Assembly: GCF_037031225.1 (NCBI RefSeq)
Contig: NZ_JAYEZN010000001.1
Span: forward strand, 2,604,001 to 2,668,000
Direction of reading: 5' to 3'
Source: Halorientalis sp. LT38
Lineage (GTDB): Archaea > Halobacteriota > Halobacteria > Halobacteriales > Haloarculaceae
Length of the DNA stretch: 64,000 nt
Part shown: piece after piece, positions 14,280-22,079 of the stretch
How the letters are laid out: the number at the start of each line of letters is the position of its first letter
Position numbering within the stretch: the stretch's first letter is position 1
Notes under the pieces: generated by a model
What the model was told of the DNA's origin: nothing
Databases searched by the model: none
Seen by the model: the letters and a program-made list of their open reading frames with translations, nothing else
Translations under genes and position numbers: made by a program

Positions 14280-16679
14280 ATGAGTAAGCACGAAGCCGTC
14301 TCCGAGGAGACGGTCGACCGGGAACCCGACGAGGAGACAGACGTCGTCGGGTCGTCCGAGGAGCGCCTCGACGCCGTGAGCAAGATCATCGGCGAGGCCG
14401 AGTACACGTACGACATCGAGAAGCCCCGGATGTTGCACGTCGAACTCGTCCACAGCCAGCACGCACACGCGGAGATCCTCGACGTCGACACCAGCGCCGC
14501 CGAAGCGATGTCCGGGGTCGCGGCGGTGATCACCGGCGAGGACGTCCCGGACAATCGCTTTGGCTCCGGGATCGACGACGAGTACATCCTCCCCAAGAAC
14601 AAGGTCCGGTTCGTCGGCGAACCGGTCGCCGCCGTCGCCGCCGAGACCGAGGAGATCGCCCGCGAGGCCACCGAGGCCGTCGAGGTCGAGTACGAACCCC
14701 TCGAGGCGGTCTTCGACACGCAGGAGGCGCTCAAGGAGGACCCGCCCGCGGTCGTCCACGACGACCTCCACGACTACGACACGAGCGACGTGCTCGAACC
14801 GCGACTGGATCCCGACCGGCCGAACCTCTACGCCAACCACCGCATCCGGACCGGCGACATCGAGGCCGGATTCGAGGAGGCCGACCACGTCTACGAGGGC
14901 TCGTTCGACACGGACATGATGCACCACGTCCAGATGGAGCCCCACGTCAGCGTCGCCAAGTGGACGCCCGAGGACGAACTCAAGGTGTGGACCTCCACGA
15001 ACACGACCTACCGCGTGAAGAACATGCTCGCGGCGGCCTTCGACGTGCCCTCCTCCTCGGTCAACCTCGAAGTGCCCTTCGTCGGCGGTAGCTTCGGCGG
15101 GAAGGAAGGCGTCACCGAACCGCTCGCGGCCGCGGTCGCCCAGCACACCGACCACCGACCGGTCAAACTGGCCTTCACGCGCCAGAACCAGTTCATCGAG
15201 GGGACCTACCGGACGCCCTTCGAGACGGAGCTGAAGATCGGCGTCACGGACGACCAGGAGATCACCGGCCTGCAGGTCAAGACCTACCTCGGCGGCGGAG
15301 CCTACGCCGGCACTGGCTTCCTGGTCACCCGCAACTGCGGCTTCGCGGCCGTCGGCACCTACGACATCCCGAATCTGAAGTTCGACTCCTACGGCGTCTA
15401 CACCAACCTCCCCATCGCCGGCTCCTTCCGGGGCTTCGGCAACTCACAGCTCATCTTCGCCATCGAGTCGCTGATCGAGGACGCCGTAATGGACCAGGGC
15501 TGGGACCCCATCGCCTTCCGCGAAAAGAACACGATGGAGGAGGGCGACGAGAACCCGGCCGGCGAGGTGATGAAGAGCATGGGGGCAAAGGAGTGTCTCG
15601 ACCGCGCCGCCACGGCCATCGACATGGACGAACGCGACCGGGCCGCCGAGGACGACGAGTGGCTCCGCGGCGTCGGCCTCGCGCAGGGGAGCAAGTACAG
15701 CATGGCGCCCACCGCGTCCAGCGCGTTCGTGAAGGTCCACGGCGACGGCAAGATCGAGGTCCGGACCACGGCCGAGGAGATCGGCACCGGGTCGATGACC
15801 GTCCTCGCCCAGATCGCCGCCGAGGAGTTCGGCGTCGACCTCGACGACGTGCGCGTCCTCCGCGGGGACACCGAGGTCACGCCCTACGACGACGGGTCGA
15901 TCTCCAGCCGACTCACCTTCAACACGGGCAACGCCGTCCGGAAGGCCTGCCACGACGCCAAGGAACAGCTCTACCAGCACGCCGCCGCGAAGTTCGACGT
16001 CGAACCGGAGGACCTCGCGACCGAGGGCGGCGAAGTGTACGTCCAGGGCGAGACCGACGAGGACGAGCGGATGCCCTTCGCGGACCTGTTCGAGCCGACC
16101 GTCTTCGCCGGCGGCGGGTTCCTGAAGGAGGGCGGCGAGATCCTGGGGAAGGCCACCTGGCACTCCCCGGTGAAGAACGTCGACCCGGAGACGGGACGGG
16201 GCGACCGCCTGACGGCCTTCTACACCCACGGCGCGCAGGCGTGTGACCTGGAGATCAACAGGTACACCGGCGAGGTCCGGTTCAACAAGTTCGTCTCCGT
16301 CTACGACGTCGGCAACGCGATCAACCCGAAGATGGTCGAAGGCCAGCTCGAGGGCGGCATCAGCATGGGGATCGGCTCCACGCTGTACGAGGCGCTGACC
16401 CACGACAACGGCCGCATCGACAACGCGAACCTGCTCGACTACAAGGTGCCCTTCTCGACCGAACACCCGCTGAACATCGAGACGCAGATCGTCGAGTCCG
16501 CACACGAAGACGGGCCCTACGGAGCCAAAGGGGTCGGCGAAGCGGTCCTGATCCCGAGCGCTGCGGCCATCGGGAACGCCATCAAGGACGCGACCGGCGG
16601 GCGACTGGGGAAGATTCCGTTCACGCCCGAGATGTTGCTCGGAGCGGTGGAAAACGGATCGGATTGCGCGCCGAAGTAA
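14280..16679 (+). CDS. xanthine dehydrogenase-family molybdopterin-binding large subunit (copy 2)
   Basis: 799 residues from the ATG at 14280, leaderless by its TATA box. Domain order is as in copy 1 with a 20-residue acidic N-terminal extension. Active-site features: GGSFGGKEG with Glu276 (the substrate-contact Glu of purine-type enzymes is kept), GSFRGFGNSQ with Arg384, GTGSMTVLAQIAAE and YGAKGVGEA with the catalytic Glu754. It therefore differs from copy 1 at the Glu/Leu position and in the loop around the Arg, so the two probably have different substrates. No CO-dehydrogenase AYxCSFR loop. Partners are the FAD and 2Fe-2S subunits on the opposite strand on either side. Confidence 0.92.
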   Translation: MSKHEAVSEETVDREPDEETDVVGSSEERLDAVSKIIGEAEYTYDIEKPRMLHVELVHSQHAHAEILDVDTSAAEAMSGVAAVITGEDVPDNRFGSGIDDEYILPKNKVRFVGEPVAAVAAETEEIAREATEAVEVEYEPLEAVFDTQEALKEDPPAVVHDDLHDYDTSDVLEPRLDPDRPNLYANHRIRTGDIEAGFEEADHVYEGSFDTDMMHHVQMEPHVSVAKWTPEDELKVWTSTNTTYRVKNMLAAAFDVPSSSVNLEVPFVGGSFGGKEGVTEPLAAAVAQHTDHRPVKLAFTRQNQFIEGTYRTPFETELKIGVTDDQEITGLQVKTYLGGGAYAGTGFLVTRNCGFAAVGTYDIPNLKFDSYGVYTNLPIAGSFRGFGNSQLIFAIESLIEDAVMDQGWDPIAFREKNTMEEGDENPAGEVMKSMGAKECLDRAATAIDMDERDRAAEDDEWLRGVGLAQGSKYSMAPTASSAFVKVHGDGKIEVRTTAEEIGTGSMTVLAQIAAEEFGVDLDDVRVLRGDTEVTPYDDGSISSRLTFNTGNAVRKACHDAKEQLYQHAAAKFDVEPEDLATEGGEVYVQGETDEDERMPFADLFEPTVFAGGGFLKEGGEILGKATWHSPVKNVDPETGRGDRLTAFYTHGAQACDLEINRYTGEVRFNKFVSVYDVGNAINPKMVEGQLEGGISMGIGSTLYEALTHDNGRIDNANLLDYKVPFSTEHPLNIETQIVESAHEDGPYGAKGVGEAVLIPSAAAIGNAIKDATGGRLGKIPFTPEMLLGAVENGSDCAPK

Positions 16680-16788
16680 GGTCGTTCTCGATCGCCGCTG
16701 ACGGATTCGCTGCTACGTCTCGCCGCCGTCTCGTTCTCCGGAACGGTCGATGCCTGTCGCCTGGGTCGCGTCTGTCGGGTGGTAGCGA

Positions 16789-17271
16789 TCAGCCGAGGAG
16801 ACCGCCGGACTCCTCGGTCTCGACTTCGCCGAGTTCTCCCTTGACGTTCTCGATGGTCTTGTTGATCTGGCGCTGGCCGACGCTCTTGACGATCCGGCTG
16901 CCCATGTTCATGATGCGGCCGGTCACGTCGACCCGTGCCTCCCAGTCGAGGTCGGTCACGTCGGCGTCCTCTCCTTCGGACAGGTCGACGGCGACGGTCG
17001 CCTCCATGCGGCTGTCGCCGTCCTTGGCGTTCCCCGTGAGCTTGAACTCGAGGTACTCCTCTTCGACCTCCTCGATGATCTCCGCGTTCACGTCGAAGGT
17101 CACCGAGATGTGCGACACCGAGACGCCGATCTCGGCGGTGTAGTGTGTGTCGTCGATGACCTCGATGTTCTGACAGTTGGGGATGACGGTCCCGAGTTGC
17201 TCGGGGTCCTGCAGGAAGGCCCACGTCTCCGACAGAGTGCTCGCGACGCTGAATTCTCCTTCAAATTCCAT
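16789..17271 (-). CDS. coxG: CoxG-like SRPBCC protein
   Basis: 160 residues of the carbon-monoxide-dehydrogenase subunit G family (START/SRPBCC fold). The start MEFEGEFSVASTLSETWAFL and the central DVNAEIIEEVEEEYLEFKLTG... region are typical, with an acidic C-terminus. In CODH clusters CoxG helps recruit the Mo enzyme to the membrane; similar genes accompany many non-CO Mo hydroxylases. It faces the end of the second large subunit. An AT-rich AAGAATTAAG (about 17298-17307, minus strand) lies about 30 bases upstream, so it probably has its own leaderless promoter. Confidence 0.85.
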   Translation of the reverse strand: MEFEGEFSVASTLSETWAFLQDPEQLGTVIPNCQNIEVIDDTHYTAEIGVSVSHISVTFDVNAEIIEEVEEEYLEFKLTGNAKDGDSRMEATVAVDLSEGEDADVTDLDWEARVDVTGRIMNMGSRIVKSVGQRQINKTIENVKGELGEVETEESGGLLG

Positions 17272-17424
17272 GCAGGTGTCTACACACGAACGACCGACTT
17301 AATTCTTCTCCCGGCCGCGCCCCCCCCGAGCGGGGTCCACCGCTAACATATACGGAATTTAGCAAAAACACACGTCCTCAGGGTGTTGGAAAGTGTCGAA
17401 GCCCTTAGCAGAACGCCGCCCGGA

Positions 17425-18255
17425 TCACAGCGAATCGAGGTCTGGGAGTAATTCCGCTCTGATGTCGTTTAGGTGTTTCGTCGTGTTCCGGACGTTGGTA
17501 ACCGTTGACGGGGAGACCTCGGCGGAGAGGGTGTCCGGGTCGGCGTCGAGGGTCCCGCGCTCCTCGCCGCTGGGGTCGATCACGGTCGAGGCGCCGAAGT
17601 GGGTCTGGCCCCCCTCGGTGCCGGCGCGGTTGACGCCGACGACGTAGACGGAGTTCGAGACGGCGATGCCGGTGAGTTCCTTCACCCAGACGGCGTCGCG
17701 GTTCTCCTCGCCGAAGCTACAGGTGGGCACGAAGACCACGTCGGCGCCGCGGAGCGCCTGGACGCGGGCGATCTCCGGGAAGTGTCGGTCGAAGCAGATC
17801 ATCACCCCGATCGTCAGCCCGCCGACGTCGAACACCGGCGCGCCGAGGTCCCCGGGCGAGAAGTAGTAGGTCTCGTTGTAGCCGGGGCGCTGGAAGGGGT
17901 GGAGCTTGCGGTACTTCCCCGCGAGTTCCCCGTCCGAATCGACGATCAGCGCCGTGTTGTAGTAGCGGCCACCGGGGTAGCCCTCCTCGAACACCGGCGC
18001 GACGACGGCGGTGTCGAGGTCGGCGGCCGTCTCGCGGATCCGCGCGACGAAGTCGCCGTCGTCGCGGACGGCGAGGTCGAAGTTCTCGGGGTCCTGTTCG
18101 GCCGGGAAGTACGGCGTGGCGAAGTACTCGGGGAGGCAGGCCACGTCGGCCTCGGCCGCGGTCTCCGCCAACACGTCCATCGCCCGCTCGAGGTTCTCCT
18201 CGGGCGAGTCGTCCGGGCCGGCCTCGAACTGGACGGCGGCGACGTTCGGGCTCAT
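17425..18255 (-). CDS. carbon-nitrogen hydrolase (nitrilase superfamily)
   Basis: 276 residues from the ATG at 18255. The Glu-Lys-Cys catalytic triad is visible: Glu43 in CLPEYFATP, Lys117 in KYRKLHPFQR and Cys154 in MICFDRHFPE. Length and the CFDRHFPE signature are closest to N-carbamoylputrescine amidase/beta-ureidopropionase-type enzymes, which release ammonia (and CO2) from amides or carbamoyl compounds. The start overlaps the cyclase gene stop by four bases, so both are made together. In the island it could hydrolyse an amide produced after ring opening; the substrate is not predictable. Confidence 0.9.
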   Translation of the reverse strand: MSPNVAAVQFEAGPDDSPEENLERAMDVLAETAAEADVACLPEYFATPYFPAEQDPENFDLAVRDDGDFVARIRETAADLDTAVVAPVFEEGYPGGRYYNTALIVDSDGELAGKYRKLHPFQRPGYNETYYFSPGDLGAPVFDVGGLTIGVMICFDRHFPEIARVQALRGADVVFVPTCSFGEENRDAVWVKELTGIAVSNSVYVVGVNRAGTEGGQTHFGASTVIDPSGEERGTLDADPDTLSAEVSPSTVTNVRNTTKHLNDIRAELLPDLDSL

Positions 18256-18896
18256 TCGTCGCGGATCACGAAGACCCGGGCCGGCGCCCCGTCGCCGTTG
18301 GCCAGTCGCATCGGCACGACGTAGGTGGTGAACTCGTCCGGAAGCCCGTCGCAGTTGACCACGTTCTCGACGATCACCTTGTCGGCCTCGAGCAGCGTGT
18401 AGTGGTTCCGGTAGCCCTCGTCGCCGGGGTCGATCGCGGCGTCGGTGATCAGCCCGCGGCCGCCCTGCTCGACGACGTACTCGGCGATCTCCTCGGCGTA
18501 GTAGGGGTTGTCGCCGTAGAACGCCTGGGTCCCCTCGTGCTCGTCGCTCCACCCGGTGTGGACGAAGAGGAACTCCCCCTCCTCCAGGGGACCGGGCAGG
18601 CGCTCTTCGACCTGTTCGAGCGTGATCTCCGTGTTGGGTTCCGCGACGTCGCGCACGTCGGCGCGTTTCGTGGGGCGGATCGTCTCGGTCAGCTCGATGT
18701 CGCCGATCTTCCGGCCGTCGGCGTCGAAGTGGTACGGCGCGTCCATGTGCGTGCCGATGTGGGTCGTGGCCGCCATGAAGTCGCTCTCGTAGTCCGACTC
18801 CTCGTGTCGGACGACCCGGCCCTGCCGGAACGTCGGCAGCTTCGGGGGGACGCTCGTGTCCTCGTCGACGCGGATAGATAGGTCTTGGATCTCCAT
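18252..18896 (-). CDS. cyclase-family metal-dependent hydrolase (kynurenine formamidase-like)
   Basis: 214 residues from the ATG at 18896 (MEIQDLSIRV). The metal-binding signature HIGTHMDAPYHF (about residues 46-57) is intact, with additional ligands expected in the C-terminal half. Family members hydrolyse N-formyl, lactone or cyclic amide bonds (kynurenine formamidase, isatin hydrolase). A TATA box TATTTATA (18923-18930, minus strand) sits about 30 bases upstream, which argues for this start over a longer one at 18956. It leads a two-gene operon with the nitrilase-family gene. Confidence 0.9.
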   Translation of the reverse strand: MEIQDLSIRVDEDTSVPPKLPTFRQGRVVRHEESDYESDFMAATTHIGTHMDAPYHFDADGRKIGDIELTETIRPTKRADVRDVAEPNTEITLEQVEERLPGPLEEGEFLFVHTGWSDEHEGTQAFYGDNPYYAEEIAEYVVEQGGRGLITDAAIDPGDEGYRNHYTLLEADKVIVENVVNCDGLPDEFTTYVVPMRLANGDGAPARVFVIRDE

Positions 18897-18922
18897 CTTC
18901 GACTCGACGTGAACGAGCGAGC

Positions 18923-18930
18923 TATAAATA
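18923..18930 (-). promoter_or_regulatory. TATA box of the cyclase/nitrilase operon
   Basis: TATTTATA on the minus strand, about 30 bases upstream of the ATG at 18896; it supports a leaderless transcript and decides the start. Confidence 0.5.
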
Positions 18931-19025
18931 GATTCCCACCGGTTTCGATCGCACACAGCAGGGAGCCGGCGCGTACGTGCGGTCAGCCGGGCGGTCGCCC
19001 TCGGGACGCGGTTCTGGTCGGACCG

Positions 19026-19514
19026 TCAGCCGTCGTACTGCTCGGCGGCGTGCTCGACGGCGTCGAAGATCTTCGTGTAGCCGGTACAGCGACAGAGGTT
19101 CCCCTTCAGGTACTGCTTCATCTCCTCGCGACTCGGATCGGGGTTCTCCTCGAGCATCGCGACCGAGGAGACGACGAAGCCCGGGGTGCAGTAGCCACAC
19201 TGCATCCCGAACTCCTCGATGAACCCCTCCTGGACGGGGTGGAGGTCCTCGCCGTCGTCGCTGCGGTCAGCCAGCCCCTCGACGGTCGTGACCGCCTTGC
19301 CGTCGGCCTGGTGGGCCGGGATCAGGCAGGACTTGACCGGCGTGCCCTCGACGAGCGTCATACAGGAGCCACATTCGCCGACCTCGCAGGCCTCTTTCGT
19401 CCCGGTCAACTCGAGTTCGTTCCGGATGGCGTCCCGGAGCGGGACGCCCGGCTCGACCGAGAACGTCTGTTCCTCGCCGTTCAACTCGATCGTGATGTCG
19501 TCGATTGCGCTCAT
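19026..19514 (-). CDS. 2Fe-2S small subunit of a molybdenum hydroxylase (copy 2)
   Basis: 162 residues from the ATG at 19514. All eight ligands are present: Cys43, 48, 51, 63 (plant-type ferredoxin cluster) and Cys106, 109, 141, 143 (helical domain cluster, QCGYCTPG and CRCTGY). It is clearly paralogous to the copy at 11261, with a shorter C-terminus. The start overlaps the FAD-subunit gene by four bases. Electron transfer between molybdopterin and FAD. Confidence 0.93.
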   Translation of the reverse strand: MSAIDDITIELNGEEQTFSVEPGVPLRDAIRNELELTGTKEACEVGECGSCMTLVEGTPVKSCLIPAHQADGKAVTTVEGLADRSDDGEDLHPVQEGFIEEFGMQCGYCTPGFVVSSVAMLEENPDPSREEMKQYLKGNLCRCTGYTKIFDAVEHAAEQYDG

Positions 19515-20392
19515 CGTGGTGCCTCCGCGAGTGGGGGCGCGTCCGACCGGCGGAGCGCGGTCGTGATCGCCCGTTTGGTCATGACCCGGAACAGGTGTTT
19601 CCGGTACTCGACGTCGTCGCCGACGTCGTCGATCAGTTCGAGGTCGTCGACGATCGCCATGGCGACCTCGTCGACGGTCTCCCGGTCGATCCGGTCGCCG
19701 ACCAGCAGCGATTCGATCTCGTCGGGAACGCGTTTCGGCACGGGCGCGCCGGCGCAGTAGGCCAGGCGGGCGTCGACGCACGTCTCGCCGTCCTCGGCGT
19801 CGGGGACGACCAGCGCGGCGATGCCGGCCGTCGACCAGCCGCCGGGGGCCTCGGTGTCGCTGGCGTACGCGCCGCCGGCCCTCGCGGGCGGGCGCTCGAA
19901 CTCGATGCCGGTGACGATCTCGTGGGGGGCCAGCTCCGTCAGGTAGTAATCGAGGAAGAACTCGGACAGGTCGTGACGGCGCGTCCCGTCCCCGTCGAAG
20001 CTGACGGCCGCGGCGTCGAGACACTGGAGCGCCGGCGGCAGGTCCTGGGCCGGGTCGGCGTGGGAGACGCCGCCGCCGATCGTCCCAGCGTTGCGGACGG
20101 GGACGTCGCCGATCGCCTCCACGGCGTCGCGGAGCAGGTCGAGGTCGGCACAGAGCTCCGCGTCCAGCAACTCGGAGTACGTCACGAGCGCGCCGATCTC
20201 GACGGTGTCGTCGGACGCCGTCACCTCGTCGAGGTCCGGGACCGCCGTGATGTCGACGAGGGCGTCCGGTGAGATGAGCCCCTGTCGCAGGAGCGGCATC
20301 ATGCTCTGGCCGCCGGCGACGATCTTCGCCTCGTCGACCTCCTTCAAACGGTCGACCGCGTCTGCGAGCGAACCGGGTTGGTAATACTGCAC
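19511..20392 (-). CDS. FAD-binding medium subunit of a molybdenum hydroxylase (copy 2)
   Basis: 293 residues, same length as copy 1 but diverged. FAD motifs are VAGGQSMMPLL (about residues 25-35) and TIGGGVSHADPAQDLP (about residues 104-119). The middle region contains a longer, different loop (ARAGGAYASDTEAPGG) compared with copy 1. Adjacent to the 2Fe-2S gene (four-base overlap) and divergent from the first substrate-binding protein gene. The 215-base divergent region carries several AT-rich boxes. Confidence 0.92.
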   Translation of the reverse strand: MQYYQPGSLADAVDRLKEVDEAKIVAGGQSMMPLLRQGLISPDALVDITAVPDLDEVTASDDTVEIGALVTYSELLDAELCADLDLLRDAVEAIGDVPVRNAGTIGGGVSHADPAQDLPPALQCLDAAAVSFDGDGTRRHDLSEFFLDYYLTELAPHEIVTGIEFERPPARAGGAYASDTEAPGGWSTAGIAALVVPDAEDGETCVDARLAYCAGAPVPKRVPDEIESLLVGDRIDRETVDEVAMAIVDDLELIDDVGDDVEYRKHLFRVMTKRAITTALRRSDAPPLAEAPR

Positions 20393-20411
20393 TTAATCAC
20401 CCATGCGTTGG

Positions 20412-20452
20412 AGTCTCAATACTGGAACGTAAATGTACCGGATAGCGAGACT
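20412..20452. promoter_or_regulatory. widely spaced GTCTC/GAGAC inverted pair in divergent promoter region
   Basis: AGTCTC (20412-20417) and GAGACT (20447-20452) are inverted copies 29 bases apart, just upstream of the FAD-subunit start. The same GTCTC/GAGAC half-sites form the tight repeat at 14224-14242. Short motifs like this can occur by chance. Confidence 0.25.
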
Positions 20453-20568
20453 ACACCGCACCACAGGCCCGTTCCCGGGGCGTCGGTTCCGTTCGCTGGG
20501 GAACCCACGGCCGTCGTCAGAGGCCGCAGGACCCGCGCCGGTCGAACACGGTCCTCCGGTTCCCCATA

Positions 20569-20579
20569 AAGTATAAATA
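20569..20579 (+). promoter_or_regulatory. TATA box of the first substrate-binding protein gene
   Basis: AAGTATAAATA, centred about 33 bases upstream of the ATG at 20608; strong match to haloarchaeal TATA boxes. Confidence 0.55.
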
Positions 20580-20607
20580 GACACATGATATCTCTCAGTA
20601 CAGACCT

Positions 20608-21885
20608 ATGAGTGATTCTCACAACCCCAGCGAGCGGGATAGCGACCGAACTGTGACTCGCCGATCGGCGATGAAGGGCCTCACCGCCGTGGCTGGCGCG
20701 GGTACCATCGCTCTCGCGGGCTGTACCAGCGGCGGCGGTGGCGAGAGCGGCGGACCGATCAAGATCGGCCTCCAGGCCGACCTGACCGGCGCGCTGTCGA
20801 TCTACGGCTTCTGGCACCGGCGCGTGCTCGAAAACTACGTCGACAGCGTCAACGAGGACGGCGGCATCGACGGCCGCGAGGTGGAACTAGCGGTCGAAGA
20901 CACCGAGACCGACGCGGAGACCGGCGGGCAGGTATTCCGCCGCCTCGTCCAGCAGGAGGGCGTCGACTTCGTCATCGGCTCGCAGTCCTCGGGCGTCTCG
21001 ATCGCGACGAACCCGCTGGCGAAGCAGATGCAGGTGCCGTACTTCCCGCTGGGGGAGGCCCCCTCGATCACCGGTGAGGACGGTAATCGCTGGGTCGTCC
21101 GGAACAACCACAGTACCGAACACGCGGCCGAGATCGCCGTCGAACACGGGATCGAGAGCGGCTCGCAGTGGACGATCATCTACCAGGACTACGCCTTCGG
21201 CCAGCAGTACCGGGACGCGGTGACCGCCGCCGTCGAACGGCGCGACGGCGAAGTGCTCGAGTCCATCGGCGTGCCCGTCGGCGAGAGCGACCTGAACTCC
21301 TACCTGAACTCGGTCCCCGAGGACACGGAGGTCCTCTTCAACGCGCTGATCGGCGCCTCCTCGCTCGGCTTCCTCCAGCAGAGCGCGGACCTCGGGACGC
21401 CCGGCCAGCGGCTGGGTGCCATCGCGTCCATCGAGGGCGTCGACGTCAGCGACACCGGCGAGGGTGCCGAGGGCGCCGAGTACGTGACGATGCTCCCGCG
21501 CGACACCAGCGGCGTGGACGTCGACGGGGTCGGGCGACTCCGGGAGATGGCGAACCCGTCGGGCACCGACAACATCTACCTCGGCGGCCACATCAGCGCC
21601 TCCTACGAGTCCCTCTCGTGGATCGAAGACGCCGTGACGGAGACCGAGTGGGCCGGCTCGGACGACAACCAGGCGCTCATCGAGTGGTTCGAGGGCGGCC
21701 CCTCCGTCGAGGGCAGCGAGCGCTACCCCCAGGGACCGAAGTTCTTCCGCGGGGAGGACCACCAGGCGTTCATGGACATGCACATCGAGCGCATCGAGGG
21801 CGGCTCGCTGACCGACGTCAAGCGCGTCGAGGTCGACGAACCGACCTTCGAGGCGCGCGCCGACCTGGCCGGCCAGGAGTTCTGA
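20608..21885 (+). CDS. ABC transporter substrate-binding lipoprotein, branched-chain amino acid/amide type (copy 1)
   Basis: 425 residues. The N-terminus is a twin-arginine signal (VTRRSAMKG) followed by a lipobox LAGC near residue 36 and a Gly/Ser linker, so it is exported folded and anchored to the membrane. The mature part is a type I periplasmic-binding fold of the LivK/AmiC/UrtA group: IKIGLQADLTGALS at the start, EDGGIDGREVEL, and FVIGSQSSGV. Such proteins bind amino acids, amides, urea or aromatic acids. It probably serves the LivHMGF permease at 26.7-30.1 kb. The paralogue at 22080 follows directly. A T-rich terminator-like stretch lies at 21927-21940. Confidence 0.92.
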   Translation: MSDSHNPSERDSDRTVTRRSAMKGLTAVAGAGTIALAGCTSGGGGESGGPIKIGLQADLTGALSIYGFWHRRVLENYVDSVNEDGGIDGREVELAVEDTETDAETGGQVFRRLVQQEGVDFVIGSQSSGVSIATNPLAKQMQVPYFPLGEAPSITGEDGNRWVVRNNHSTEHAAEIAVEHGIESGSQWTIIYQDYAFGQQYRDAVTAAVERRDGEVLESIGVPVGESDLNSYLNSVPEDTEVLFNALIGASSLGFLQQSADLGTPGQRLGAIASIEGVDVSDTGEGAEGAEYVTMLPRDTSGVDVDGVGRLREMANPSGTDNIYLGGHISASYESLSWIEDAVTETEWAGSDDNQALIEWFEGGPSVEGSERYPQGPKFFRGEDHQAFMDMHIERIEGGSLTDVKRVEVDEPTFEARADLAGQEF

Positions 21886-21926
21886 CGCGGGAGATTCGGC
21901 CCGAGGACGTGGCCTCGATCACGTAA

Positions 21927-21940
21927 TTTTTCGTTTCTTT
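21927..21940 (+). terminator. T-rich probable terminator after the first substrate-binding protein
   Basis: TTTTTCGTTTCTTT located 42 bases after the stop codon; U-rich tracts terminate transcription in archaea. Would separate the two paralogues into independent transcripts. Confidence 0.4.
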
Positions 21941-22079
21941 CAGGTCCGGACCAGTTAGTTCGCTACGATAAACTCTCGGCGCTTGCGTCAGAAGTTTTAT
22001 TGTAGGTGGCGCTGTCTTTGTGATGAAGGCACATACCATACCAAGGATCGTGTCTAATTCCGACAGAAGGAAAACGAAC

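Noticed and set aside
12638-14287. 549-codon plus-strand frame over the membrane protein
   Set aside because: Rich in Arg, Asp and Gly with no hydrophobic pattern; the minus strand frame has a signal peptide and helices.
7383-20392. Carbon monoxide dehydrogenase (CoxLMS) for CO oxidation
   Set aside because: Both large subunits lack the AYxCSFR active-site loop; other xanthine-dehydrogenase-family hydroxylases fit better.
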